Part shown: piece by piece, positions 48,679 through 59,327 of the stretch
How the letters are laid out: the number at the start of each line of letters is the position of its first letter
Position numbering within the stretch: the first letter of the stretch is position 1
NCBI GenBank assembly: GCA_032622095.1
Contig: CP136062.1
Span: 139,580,351 to 139,644,350 of the forward strand
Direction: 5' to 3'
Length of the DNA stretch: 64,000 bases
Source: Siphonodentalium dalli
Taxonomy: Eukaryota > Mollusca > Scaphopoda > Gadilida > Siphonodentaliidae
The notes under the pieces: model-generated
Seen by the model: the letters and a program-made list of their open reading frames with translations, nothing else
The model's database searches: none
Told to the model about the DNA's origin: nothing
Position numbers and translations under genes: made by a program

Positions 48679-48930
48679 TTAACACTTCCATGACTGGACC
48701 CTCCTGAAATTTAGCGAAAACCCTGTGCCAATGCATTCTCTTATATATGTGAGTCTCCCATAGGGAGCCTTGTATATGTAAGAGAATGCATTGGCCTAAC
48801 AATATTTACATTGACCTTGTAAGACAGTGCATACTCTTTTATATGCAATGCTCCCTATGGGAGACTTGCATATATAAGAAAATGCACTGGCACTGGATAT
48901 TTAATGCTGCACCAGCGCAGCTCCCTCCCT
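48679..48930 (-). mobile_element. family B MITE
   Basis: TTAACACTTCCATGACTGGA start, CAGCGCAGCTCCCTCCC end; both hairpins are present. The right TTAA is changed. Confidence 0.88.
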
Positions 48931-48958
48931 TAGCTAAGAACTCATTGACTTAGTTGCC

Positions 48959-49235
48959 TTAACCCTTTCTTGGCAGGAGCTAGGCTGGAGCAGCATTAAA
49001 GATTATGTGCCAGTTTATTCTTTAATAAGACTATTAAAATATATAGTAGTCTCGCATAGGGAGCCTCGCATATATAAGAGAATGCTCTTGCTTACAAGAT
49101 CAAGGTAAATATTGTTAGGCCAATGTATGCTCTTATATATGTGAGGCTCCCTTGGGGAGACTCGCATATATAAGAGAATGCATTGGCACAGGGTTTTCTA
49201 AAAATTTCAGGGAGCTCCAGTCATGAAAGTGTTAA
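48959..49235 (+). mobile_element. family B MITE
   Basis: TTAA flanks; CCCTTTCTTGGCAGGAGC start, AGTCATGAAAGTG end. The first hairpin is partly decayed. Confidence 0.88.
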
Positions 49236-49304
49236 GGTATGTTCAGATACTAAGTTCACAAAGAAATCCCTAAATACCCCAGACAAAGTCGGGCACATCA
49301 GCTA

Positions 49305-49402
49305 GTCTTATATATATATATGGGAGACTCGCATATATAAAAGCATGCACTGCCACAGGATTGTTAATGCTGCACCAGTGCAGCTCTAGTCATGTAAGGG
49401 TT
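49305..49402 (-). mobile_element. family B fragment
   Basis: One hairpin arm (GGGAGACTCGCATATATAA) and the end GCACCAGTGCAGCTCTAGTC. Confidence 0.82.
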
Positions 49403-49663
49403 TAGCAGACCACTACTTCCATTGAACAGTTTTCCTGCCTCTGAAACTATGGTCAATACCCAGTGGATGCCCAGTCCTGATCATCCATAAACTCTTGATT
49501 GGTTACACTGAAATGCATCTCTGGGGCCTGAGTCAGGATCATTAAAGATTGAGTCAATGATTTATCATGTGCAGTAATGAGCAATCAGACCAACAAACAT
49601 GATTAACCCCATTCCTTTAGAAGTGTCAATAATATATTCATTGCTATTCCTATGGGAGGAGAA

Positions 49664-49780
49664 AAATAATTCAACATACATCCCATATTTATGGTTCTGA
49701 ATAAAATATTTATAATGATCCCCAGAAACAATTAATTCAGCTTACATCCCATATTTAAGGTTCTGAATAAAATATTTTGG
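49664..49780 (+). repeat. imperfect two-copy tandem repeat
   Basis: AATTCA-CATACATCCCATAT and AATTCAGCTTACATCCCATA units share GGTTCTGAATAAAATATTT. Confidence 0.8.
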
Positions 49781-50228
49781 ACTGTCCTGTAGAATACTTG
49801 AATATTGGAGTTTTCTGATAATGGAAGTGTCCAAACCTCCTGGGATGGAAGAGATGAAATCTTTAAGATAGGGAGATTGGACATATTACTGTAGCATTCC
49901 CTTGGATTAATAATTCACAATGTGAGAAATGGAGCATTCAGAATACTTTCAGATACTAATCTTACTAAATTGCATGGGGGAATTCCTCAGGGAGAAACCA
50001 AAGGATATTGGATAAGTGCAGCTGTCAGTCTCCAACTAGGCCTACCAGCTCTCTCTTTCTGTACAGAGAGCCATTTCAGTACTAAAATTAAAACCAGCCA
50101 GCTATGTATAGCTAGTGCCAGGAATAAGAGAGTTGTTCAAACTCAAAATTGTTCAAGTCCTGGCCAAGTTCATCTGTCAGTCTCCGACCACATGGTCTGT
50201 TTGTCCATAGAATTCCTTTTCAGTGCCA

Positions 50229-50288
50229 GATAAAACATGGGTGGAAAAAGGAGAATGATAAAACATGGGTGGAAAAAGGAGAATGATA
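50229..50288 (+). repeat. 28-bp exact tandem duplication
   Basis: AAAACATGGGTGGAAAAAGG plus GAATGAT occurs twice head to tail. Confidence 0.9.
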
Positions 50289-50401
50289 ACTGCGGATATG
50301 GAGAAGGGTGTGGCTCAAGATTGCATTAACAATAGCTTAAAATGAATTTTAAATATTTCATTTCACCAAAAAGAATGGTTTAGTTGTCGGTTTTGCAGAA
50401 T

Positions 50402-50511
50402 TCAGTGAGAGCTTTCCGATGAATGGCAACAAGCCATATTTCCGACTAAATCCTGAAAAATTACCCATAATTCTCCTGTGGTTAATGAGTCGATTATTTA
50501 GAGCATTACTC
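50402..50511. mobile_element. family A MITE, right arm only
   Basis: Starts at the hairpin tip (GAGAGCTTTCCGATGAATGG) and runs to GAGCATTACTC. The whole left arm is absent. Confidence 0.9.
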
Positions 50512-50520
50512 TATGTAGAA

Positions 50521-50900
50521 ATCAGGATCAAAGTGGTTGCTTTTGGCTGTTATGATCAATATGTTGTCTTATGGAATGTTCCCTATGATCAGAATGCAAG
50601 GGAAACTGGTACGAAAAAAAATGTGGGACATCAAAGAATCAGAAATAAATACAAATAATCTGCAAACTATAGAAACATTCTGCAGGTAATTATTAATAAT
50701 TCTACAAAGCAAAACTAATATGAATACGATGCATGAAGCTTGCAGGCATCCTTCAAAATGTCAAAAGTGTGAAAATAATTTGGATGCTAAAGGAATAAAT
50801 ATAGGCTGAAGTGCACTGTTCCTTTGAGAATTAAGTCAGCCACGACAAAAGAAAGAGTACACGAGTGCATGTGCAGTATGGTTATGATAAGACTGTACTG
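50521..50900 (+). repeat. 375-bp direct duplication, copy 1
   Basis: High similarity to 51265-51640 over the whole length; for example CTACAAAGC-AAACTAATATG, GCATCCTTCAAAATGTCAAA and GTTCCTTTGAGAATTAAGTC occur in both. Confidence 0.92.
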
Positions 50901-51083
50901 GTTTTTGAACTCAGCATAGTTGAGAAAGTATCATATACACAGCATGTCAGTCAAATCAAACCTCAAGTCAAGTTTTGAAGAAGAAAAAAACTTGATTGAA
51001 TACTATGCGAGAAGTTCTATAATCAATAGATTTGTTTCAGTTACTGTAGCCAGATGCGCAGAATTCATTTCCAAGTTTATTAC

Positions 51084-51177
51084 ACAGGCCCCTGGTGAAA
51101 ATTACTAAAATACCAATATAGACTATACACTGGTATAGTCTATATTGGTATTTTAGTAATTTTCCCCAGGGGCCTGT
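51084..51177. repeat. near-perfect 94-bp hairpin
   Basis: ACAGGCCCCTGGTGAAAATT and its mirror pair with one mismatch, around a very small loop at GTATAGT/ACTATAC. Between the two copies of the 375-bp duplication. Possibly a small MITE; no clear target duplication. Confidence 0.85.
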
Positions 51178-51264
51178 GGTTCATTACCTTTCAACAGATG
51201 AAATTATGTGAAAAACAAAACTCCACTATTCTTTTAAACTGAGTAACATTTGCTGATGGTATGT

Positions 51265-51640
51265 ATCAATCTGGATCAAAGTGGCTACTCTTGGCTGCTA
51301 TAAGTTCAATGTTGTCATATGGAATGTTCCCCAATGATCAGAATTCAAGAGAAACTGGCGCGAAAACTAAAATGGATCATCAAAGAATCAGAAATAAAGG
51401 AAGAATATTCTGAATTTGTGAACTATAGAAACAGTCTGCAGGGAATGCATAATATTTCTACAAAGCGAAACTAATATGACTACGATGCATGAAGCTTGCA
51501 AGCATCCTTCAAAATGTCAAAAGTGTGAAACTAATTAGGATGCTAAAGGAATAGGCTGCAGTGCACTGTTCCTTTGAGAATTAAGTCAGCGACGACAAAA
51601 GAAAAGAGCACACAAGTGCAGTGCAGTATGGATATGATAA
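51265..51640 (+). repeat. 375-bp direct duplication, copy 2
   Basis: Partner of 50521-50900, about 745 bp apart. Differences include small deletions in ATAAATATAGGCTG and GTGCATGTGCAG. Confidence 0.92.
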
Positions 51641-52330
51641 TCATAGTGATGAATCGCCGATGATGATAAATGTGAAGACATTTCACAGCTCGCTGTTATA
51701 TAATCCACTAATCAATTATACACTGACATTAATTTGCATAATCACATGATGAGATTTGCATACAAAAACTTTTTTCAAAGCAGTTGAAAGGCAAACTGGA
51801 GATCTCAAACTCTAACAATTACATAGAATCAAAAGAGATGAAAGCGCTTTGTGATGTTTGAAGATTTCACGAATCAAAGGGTACGAACTCACGGTGGAAT
51901 ATCATCACCATATTTTGAAGTCATGAAACTTCAACCATCTCTTTCTACTGGAGACAAATTACAACCAACATATCACAAGAAGTCTGTTATTAAATTTTTT
52001 ATCCAAAACAATGAGAACTGTAAACTCAAAGCTTTCTCTTATTTCATTTGGAGACCCTTCATTTTCTGTCTTTGAAGGTTGATTCAATAGAGCTAAATTA
52101 AAGGGGAGAATTACAGAAGAGATTTGTGGACGCTTCTTTCCAATATGATGAATATTCAAAGCAAATTTGCAAGGAATTTGTTAGCTTTACGTGAAAGGAG
52201 GTTTGACAATAATTAAATATGGTCAAAAAGTGCAAGATAATAAAAATGATTATTTCAATTTACATCAATTTACATATAGGATGCCATCATTAAAACTCCA
52301 GTGTTCCCAGGAAAGTAACAAATAATTGAA
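51641..52330. other. intron 4 stretch, nothing recognised
   Basis: Unique AT-rich sequence. Confidence 0.5.
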
Positions 52331-52473
52331 ATATATAAGAGAATACATAGGCTTAACAATATTTACCTCGACCTTGTAAGCCACATTATATGTGAACGGC
52401 TCCCTATGAGATAATGAACTGGCACAGGATCTTTAATGCTGCAACAGCGCAGCTCCCGACATGAAAGGGTTAA
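52331..52473 (-). mobile_element. family B fragment
   Basis: Starts mid-hairpin (ATATATAAGAGAATACATAG) and ends CAGCTCCCGACATGAAAGGG-TTAA. Confidence 0.83.
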
Positions 52474-52677
52474 AAGTGTTCTAAAAGATACAGTTTCAAT
52501 TAAAATGTTGTAATGTTCTAAATTAGTAACATTTCCTGTCCCAGTTTGTGAAAAAAAATAGCAACAAAGATTATTTGATGGTGACAGAAGCTCCCATTAA
52601 GTGGTCTCTTATGACTCAAAATTATTATTTTATACCTTTGAATCAATACAGAAAGTTCAGGGAAGAGAAACACTATC

Positions 52678-52862
52678 TTAACACTTCCATGACTGGAGCT
52701 TTGTGAAATTTTGTGAAAACCCTGTGCCAATGCATTCTCTTATGTATGCGAGTCTACCATATGGAGCCTCGCTGGCCCACACATATATAAGAGATTACAT
52801 AGGCCTAACAATATTTACCTTGACGTTGTAAGGCAGTGCATTCTCTTATATATGCGAGGCTC
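52678..52862 (-). mobile_element. family B MITE, right end missing
   Basis: TTAACACTTCCATGACTGGA start, first hairpin, then half of the second ending TATATGCGAGGCTC. Confidence 0.85.
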
Positions 52863-53071
52863 ATTTGGTCTTCATTGCTACCCCAGGAGCACAGAAATCA
52901 TCCATGGGTGATGGGTAGGATTCCAAGAAAGGTCATATTTTTGAGCCAGGGGTCAATATATAATTAACATACTATGATGACAAGACAGTGAATTCAAACA
53001 GTATCTTTCCTCAGTACATACAATGGTTTTAATTCTGCAGATATTTCAGGCTCTGGGAAATTCCATATAAT

Positions 53072-53085
53072 GTCCCCCCCCCCCA
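53072..53085 (+). repeat. short C tract
   Basis: A run of C within TGTCCCCC...CACAT. Confidence 0.85.
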
Positions 53086-53145
53086 CATATCGGCATTTCA
53101 GTAGATCTCTTATATTGTAGTATTTTTAAAAGCCTCATGGAGGTT

Positions 53146-53385
53146 TTAACCCTTCTATAATGGGAACTTCCTGAAATTTTGCGAAAACTCTGTGCCAATG
53201 CATTCTCTTATATATGCGAGTCTCCCACAATGGAGCCTCTCATATATAAGAGAATGCATTGGCCTAACAATATTTACCTAGAACTTGTAAGCCAGTGCAT
53301 TCTCTTATATATTCGAGGCTCCCTCTGAGAGACTCGCATAAATAAGAGAATGCGGTGTCACATGATCTTTAATGCTGCACCAGCA
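53146..53385 (-). mobile_element. family B MITE, right end missing
   Basis: TTAACCCTTCTATAATGGGA start, both hairpins, then stops at AATGCTGCACCAGC. Confidence 0.86.
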
Positions 53386-56050
53386 TCATATATACTGGAC
53401 ATGTGTTAATTCATCCTCATCCTTTTAGAATAGCTTCATAGCTTGACATTCAATACAAAAGCTGTGTGCATGCAGCTTTATGCACTGGGTGACATTCGAA
53501 GACATCCATTCTGCAATAAGAGGGTTACACGGGAGGCAGTTTGCTTTGATATGACTTCAAGCTGCTTTGTGACTATAAAAATAATATTTATCATTGGCAG
53601 TCCTATCTGTTTATTTTATAACTGTGTGGCCTACTATCTATGTTATCTAGGAAGCACTCAGTTATACTATATCTCAAAAATGTAACTGATAAAAAACTTC
53701 TTTTGATGTTTGAATAGACCGGACACTGAGCAAGACTACAGATTGTTAAATGAAACAGTATACACCGTATTTTCAACAGTATAACATTGCGGTGATGTTT
53801 GGTGTCTAGTTGATAGGCATCAGAATAATTCATGTTTTGTTTTGTGGGAACATAGGTGTGCCGTTTTTAAAGATCTATAACCTGCATAAACTAAACATGA
53901 AACATGGAAATTGTCAACATTTGAGTTTCACATGATTCTTCATGCCCTTGAGATGGGAGCGATTGCTCTCACACTTGTATGCACTCGCAATTTTTAATTC
54001 AAGGGTGCTACAATTTGCACTCAGTCTTTCTTGTCAAAATGTTTATGGTCAATGTAATTGTTGATTCAATATTGATCTATTTGAAGGTATATTTAGAAAC
54101 ATTCCCATCTTAGTTACGTTATCGGCATGTGAAAGTGTAACTGGACATGGTCTATTTCACAATGAAATTTGTTTGAGAAAAACCCAACTTAAAATTATAT
54201 TAGGGCGCAATTACACCCGTCTATTGAATTATCAAGAGGAAATAAGTTCTCTCGCTGTGTTTTCCTCAGGATTTCATTGTTTTTATCAACATAGTAGCAG
54301 AATTTAGAAGTTTATAAAATATACTACAGCAAACAAGTATTAAATCTGGGAGATGGAAGCTTAAAATATACCTACATGCACATACATTGAAGATTTTCAA
54401 CTGATGTTGTAGTTTATTTTATGATTTGTAATGGTCTGTAAGTTTACCTCCACTTTTCAAAGAAAAATGATAAAGGCCCACTTAATTTTCGAATCCCCAG
54501 ATCACATTATATAAAATATATGCCATATTATATACCATTTGAAAGAGGAAGCTCCAATACATAGTATTATCAACTTATCCGGTGTAATAAACTGTGAATA
54601 TGTTGTTTTTGTTGAGGTACCGATGTGTTTTCTGTGCTAAAGTTTCATCTGGACTGTATTGCAATGTCTATTATTTTTAATGGAGGGGAATAACTCTATA
54701 TCTTAGTTTGACTTCTGTTGCCTTCTGGGAGCGAAACGGGGGAAATGTTTCCATGAATTCAGCTATTTACTATTACTCTATGGGCACTGTCTCAGACACA
54801 GACGTTTCAAATGGTGATGAATTATTATAGTATTTTAATCATATTTTATGTCATATATTTATTAAAACTGAATAGATATCAAGGCATTATAAAAATAAAT
54901 AATCGGTGACTCGAAAATTAAATGGGCCTTTAAGTGTACTGGATGCCCATATTTTAATTTGGCACATTCTTATCTCATTATATCCAAACTTTTGATAGAC
55001 CAAAATTTCTAACTTGCTCTCCTGTGTATCATACCAATCTGTGTTACTTAGACACATACTGTATTCGTTCTAGATCCTGGGATTCTGGGAACTCCAAAAC
55101 TCCTGCTTCATTTTCCATTGGACCGATGTACAATGTACTAGATATCTTTATATCTTTATCAAGGATTTCTTTTCAAATTGTTGGCACAGAATATTCTTTT
55201 TTTCCTATTTCATTCCATGATAAAAACAATAAAATCATGAACTAAAATTATGGCATATTATGCCGCCATAGAGCTTCAATTCATTCAAATTAAATGTTCA
55301 CAGAGAATTTGTTCAAGCATTTTCCATGAAGATGCGGTAATAATTTCTGAAGTCGCTCTCAGTCCAGACCTCATGACGCGTAGATTCCCTTAATTAAATC
55401 TCACCATGCTGCCCTATGGGGTTCAATCTCTAATAATTTGTAATGCTGGTCTCGTTGCTCCAGCTATTTGACTAATAATATTGATCTTCTTCTCTATAAA
55501 CTTTACCTTAGGCTGCAGTGTAAATTGACTGCTGGCTTGTTTCGGGAGTCGCAGGAAGCTGTTTTACACGTCGAACACGCAGATTCCAATATCCGCTCAC
55601 TCCCAATTAGGGACCGCCAATCAATAGAAGCCAGGCTGGATGTTGTGATTGTCCCACGAGGTTTAGTCATGGCTTTCGTGCATGTCTACGGCAGGAAATT
55701 AGACTTATGAATTCTACTAACTCGTCCTATTGATTTGGTTTATCAAATTAGGCTCCCTCTAGTCAATCAGTATGTTCTAATCTTGACGTATGTAGGTGGT
55801 TTGGGATTTAACAGAATGCTGATTTAGTCTTTTTAGACATCTTAATAACTGGAGGAGAAAGACGTCAACACTTTCAAATTACGAACCTTCAATTTTTAAG
55901 TCGCAAGACAAAATGTGCTTCCATTCTGTCTGCCGTATAATTGTATTTTGAAACATGCTATGGTGGATTTATTACAATTTAATGCTATGGTGGATTTATT
56001 ACAATTTATTCCTTTAGAAATGAGTCTTTATTATGGTGCTATCATGACAC
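53386..56050. other. intron 4 stretch without recognised repeats
   Basis: The longest repeat-free part of the window (about 2.6 kb) apart from a 26-bp tandem duplication at 55956-56008. An open stretch at 55468-55710 is less AT-rich but matches no family I know and has no good splice borders. Candidate place for conserved regulatory DNA. Confidence 0.45.
55956..56008 (+). repeat. 26-bp tandem duplication
   Basis: TGCTATGGTGGATTTATTAC plus AATTTA occurs twice in succession. Confidence 0.92.
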
Positions 56051-56078
56051 TGTCAGTTTTAGTGGGGAAGAAATTTGA

Positions 56079-56107
56079 GGGGGGGGGGGGGGTTTGGGGG
56101 GGGGGAG
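56079..56107 (+). repeat. G-rich tracts, possible quadruplex
   Basis: Two G runs of about 10-13 separated by TTT, followed by GAGG. Confidence 0.85.
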
Positions 56108-56194
56108 GTGTTAGCCATGAAAAATGACATGTTCTTCCTACCCCTGAGAATGATTATCTATAGTTTGTTATTTGTTCAGATATACTCTCCTGAA

Positions 56195-56402
56195 TTGGAG
56201 GATATATAAAATATATAATAAAGTGTAGGATCTGTCTGTGTGTCCGTCCGTCTGTCTGTTTGCAATTTTTCTTCCAGACCCCTTGACTGATTTAAACTAA
56301 ATTTGGTGTGGTGACTCAGGGTTCCCCGGTGGATGTTATAACGGTGTTAGTTTTTCAAAAGTTTCATTTAAAAAAAATTAGTTTTATTTAAAAGAAAAAA
56401 AG
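56195..56402 (+). mobile_element. family K repeat, possibly Helitron-like, copy 2
   Basis: Parallel to the - strand of 37500-37745: AAATTTGGTGTGGTGACTCA, then CCCCGGTGGATGTTATAACG. Preceded by CTGTCTGTGTGTCCGTCCGT. Confidence 0.45.
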
Positions 56403-56487
56403 GGAATCCTGTCAGTAGAGAAACAAAATCCTAATCACAGTTCCACCTGTTCCACAGACGTAAATCTGATAAAATTATCAATGGTTT

Positions 56488-56749
56488 TTAACCCTTTCAT
56501 GATGGGTGCTGCGCTGGGGGCAGCAGTAAGATCCTGTGCCAGTGCATGCTCTTACATATGCGAGTCTCTCAAAGGGAGCCTCGCATATAGAAGAGAATGC
56601 ACTGGCTTACAAGGTCAATTTAATATTGTTAGGCCTCTGTATTTTCTTATATATCCGAGGCTCCCTATAGGAGACTCGCATATATAAGAGAATGCATTGG
56701 CACAGGATTTTCGCAAAATTTCAGGAAGCTCTAGTCATGGAAGGGTTAA
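56488..56749 (+). mobile_element. family B MITE, full length
   Basis: TTAA flanks; CCCTTTCATGATGGGTGC start, TAGTCATGGAAGGG end; both hairpins are present. Confidence 0.92.
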
Positions 56750-58045
56750 AGAGACTGATGAAAACAGTGTAGAATAAAAGGAATAATCGCCTGGAATTCA
56801 TGCTGTGCACTATATACATGTACATGTAGTTACCATGCATTAGGTAATAATATTTCATTTGAGCTGAGTTCTTGACACTCTCTTTTATAGTGGTATTTTA
56901 TTCTAAATATAATTATATTCATATTATAAAAGAGAAAATCCTCAAGAATTCATGCAGTGCACTACAGTGTACCGCTTCAGCAACAATTTCATCAAGTGGT
57001 GACAAAGTCAAACAGGTGTTGTGAGAGTAACACCTCAGTTGTTGTTTGTATCATGGAATCCAGGAGCGTCCCTCTGATATTTTTACCTGAGCAATTAGTG
57101 AGCCAAAATTGCCTGCTTCTCAATCATCTTCCTTTGATGTCTAGAGTAAGTTGTCAGATTGTTGAACACTGGTAATGTTTCAGGCCAGGATGTGAATAAC
57201 GCTTAATGACGCACAAGTCATTACCAGCCTGATAGTAGATTTATAACCCAGAGTTACATTCTCTTTATCATCGCTGAATGAGCTGGTGATAGTGGAAAAA
57301 AGCATGTTTGCTCATAGCGTGTGGTCCAGTGTCATATGAGGATTCAGTGAAATGAAACATACTGTCTAGATAACTAAAATTCTGACAGATAACAATTCTT
57401 GAGTTCTCTTGCACCATAACAATGATAAAATTGTTTCATTTTATGCACTCAATTTTTTCTTGGAGGCCATAACAAAAATATGTTCTGTTTACATTTTCTC
57501 TACCAACACATTTTATCCCTTTAACCCATTCAGTTATAAAAGTGTACATTGGAATGGTCTATTATTCATCTGGACCATGCCATGAATCTCTACTATGGCT
57601 AACGCCCGTAGATATCATATTCCACCAACACAAAATCTGGGATTTTTTTTTTTTGGACAGGGAACCTTGTAAAGTCGAAAAAATAACACGGGGAATATAT
57701 TTCTTAGTTAATACCTGTTCTTTAATAATGTACTTCACTGTAGTTGAAGGTCCCAACTCGAAATTGCACGATTTAAGTGACTGTGAGCGATTTTGCTTTG
57801 CGTCGCTTACAACTATGGAATTTTTCCTGGGTAATTATTTAAATGTTTATTGCAATATAGGCTCACAAAAGTCACAGAAAAGCATGCAATCTCAAGTTGC
57901 GACCACCCCTAATGTGAATTAGATTATTGAGGAAAAAGTATTAACAAAGAAATATATTCCCTGCCTTGTTTGTTCAATGTTACAAAGTTCTCTGTCAGAA
58001 CATGAAAAAGTTCCCAGGTTCTGTACTGGTGGAATATGATACCTA

Positions 58046-58571
58046 CAGTAATGCTCTAATTAATCCCCCCGAGAGCTTTCCGATGAATGGCAACAAGCCA
58101 TATTTCCGACTAAATCCTGAAAAGTTACCCATAATTCTGCTTTGGTTAAGAGGTCGATTAACCCTTTACCCAACAGAACGGCCCTGTGCCAATGCATTCT
58201 CTTATATATGCGAGTCGACCATAGGTCGCCTCGCATATATAAGAGAATGCATTGGCTTAACACATTAAAAATTATAAAATTGTTAAAGAATGTAAGAAAA
58301 AATGGTAAAAAGTGTTAAAAACAGATTTTTTTTAGGCCAATGCATTCTCTTATATATGCGAGGCGACCTATGGTCGACTCGCATATATAAGAGAATGCAT
58401 TGGCACAGGACATAACTGTAACTATCACAATGTGGTCAAGGAGCCGGTTCCAATGATATCCATATTTGTATGGTTCTATTGAGACAGACCGAAGATATTT
58501 TAGGCTGTTGAAGCTTTATTTGGCCGGTTTTGGCCGGTTTGTTGGGTAAAGGGTTAATTAGAGCATTGCTG
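58046..58571. mobile_element. family A MITE hosting a C element
   Basis: CAGTAATGCTCTAATTAATC start, most of the left arm deleted. The right arm is split inside CGATTAATTAGAGC at its TTAA. TA flanks inside F. Confidence 0.93.
58158..58557 (+). mobile_element. family C TTAA double-hairpin element, copy 2
   Basis: CCCTTTACCCAACA and GTTTGTTGGGTAAAGGG ends with TTAA on both sides. The hairpins carry GAGTCGACCATAGGTCG and the mirror. Inserted into A, so the TTAA duplication is proven by the A consensus. Confidence 0.95.
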
Positions 58572-58780
58572 TATGGGGTTAGCCAGAATAGAGATTCATG
58601 TCATGATCTATTATTCATCAGGATGGATGGTCATGAAATATAAGCAGACTACAGAAATGCGAATAGATAATACAAGTCCAGTAGTAGATATATTCCATTT
58701 CAATTGAAGGAAGTGTTAAGATAATAAGTTCAACAAACCGCCTATTGAACTTATTATCTGACCATTTCCTAAGGGATCTA

Positions 58781-58940
58781 CAGTAATGCCCTAAATAATC
58801 GACTTCTTAACCACAGCAGAATTATGGGTAATTTTTCAGGATTTAGTCGGAAATATGGCTTGTTGCCATTCATCAGAACTCACTGAGAGCTTTCCGATGA
58901 ATGGCAACAAGCCATATTTCCGACTAAATCCTGAAAAATT
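58781..58940. mobile_element. family A MITE, right end truncated
   Basis: CAGTAATGCCCTAAATAATC start; the second arm ends at GACTAAATCCTGAAAAATT. Sits in the G element after a TA. Confidence 0.9.
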
Positions 58941-59166
58941 GAATACATATTAGTGTATACCTCTAGTGGAATACAAGCCTGAACTATTCTTGTTGACGTT
59001 GTCGCCAAGAAAGATGACGTACATTACGTCGATCATCCGCTTCCAGTGATCCCCCATAACTACTGGTTATTTGTCAGACTTAAATCACAATAAATGTAGC
59101 TATAGTAACAATGAAGGTGACATTCATGGATTGAACTTATCTGACTGAACGGTGTAGAATAAATAC

Positions 59167-59327
59167 AGAACACAACTTGCATCATAATCTCGAATCTTTT
59201 ATCGAACTCGTTGCGGACGGCGCAAAGTTATATTTCGCTCGAGCTACGCTCTTGCGAAATATATCCTTGCGCCATCCGCAACTCATTCGATAAAAGAGTC
59301 TCGATTAAGATGTGCGTTGTGTTCTTT
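59167..59327. repeat. 160-bp palindrome
   Basis: CAGAACACAACTTGCATC pairs with GATGTGCGTTGTGTTCT; CGTTGCGGACGGCGCAA pairs with TTGCGCCATCCGCAAC; TATTTCGC pairs with GCGAAATA. A MITE-like hairpin; single copy here. Confidence 0.8.

Larger units (their letters stand above)
57571..58610. mobile_element. family F foldback copy 6, perfect 9-bp duplication, hosting A and C
   Basis: TGGACCATGCCATGAATC to GTCATGATCTA, flanked by TTATTCATC on both sides (57562-57570 and 58611-58619). The right arm is interrupted at a TA by A. Confidence 0.92.
57531..58780 (-). mobile_element. family G TTAA element copy hosting nested F, A and C
   Basis: TTAACCCATTCAGTTATAAA and TACATTGGAATGGTCTATTA lie before F. The G sequence resumes after F with AAATATAAGCAGACTACAG and the inner hairpin AAGTTCAACAAACC. 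Its far end is lost at an A insertion (58781). Confidence 0.85.

Noticed and set aside
55468-55710. Open stretch in less AT-rich unique sequence
   Set aside because: No family recognised and no suitable splice borders in phase with nkd; noted only as possible conserved non-coding DNA.
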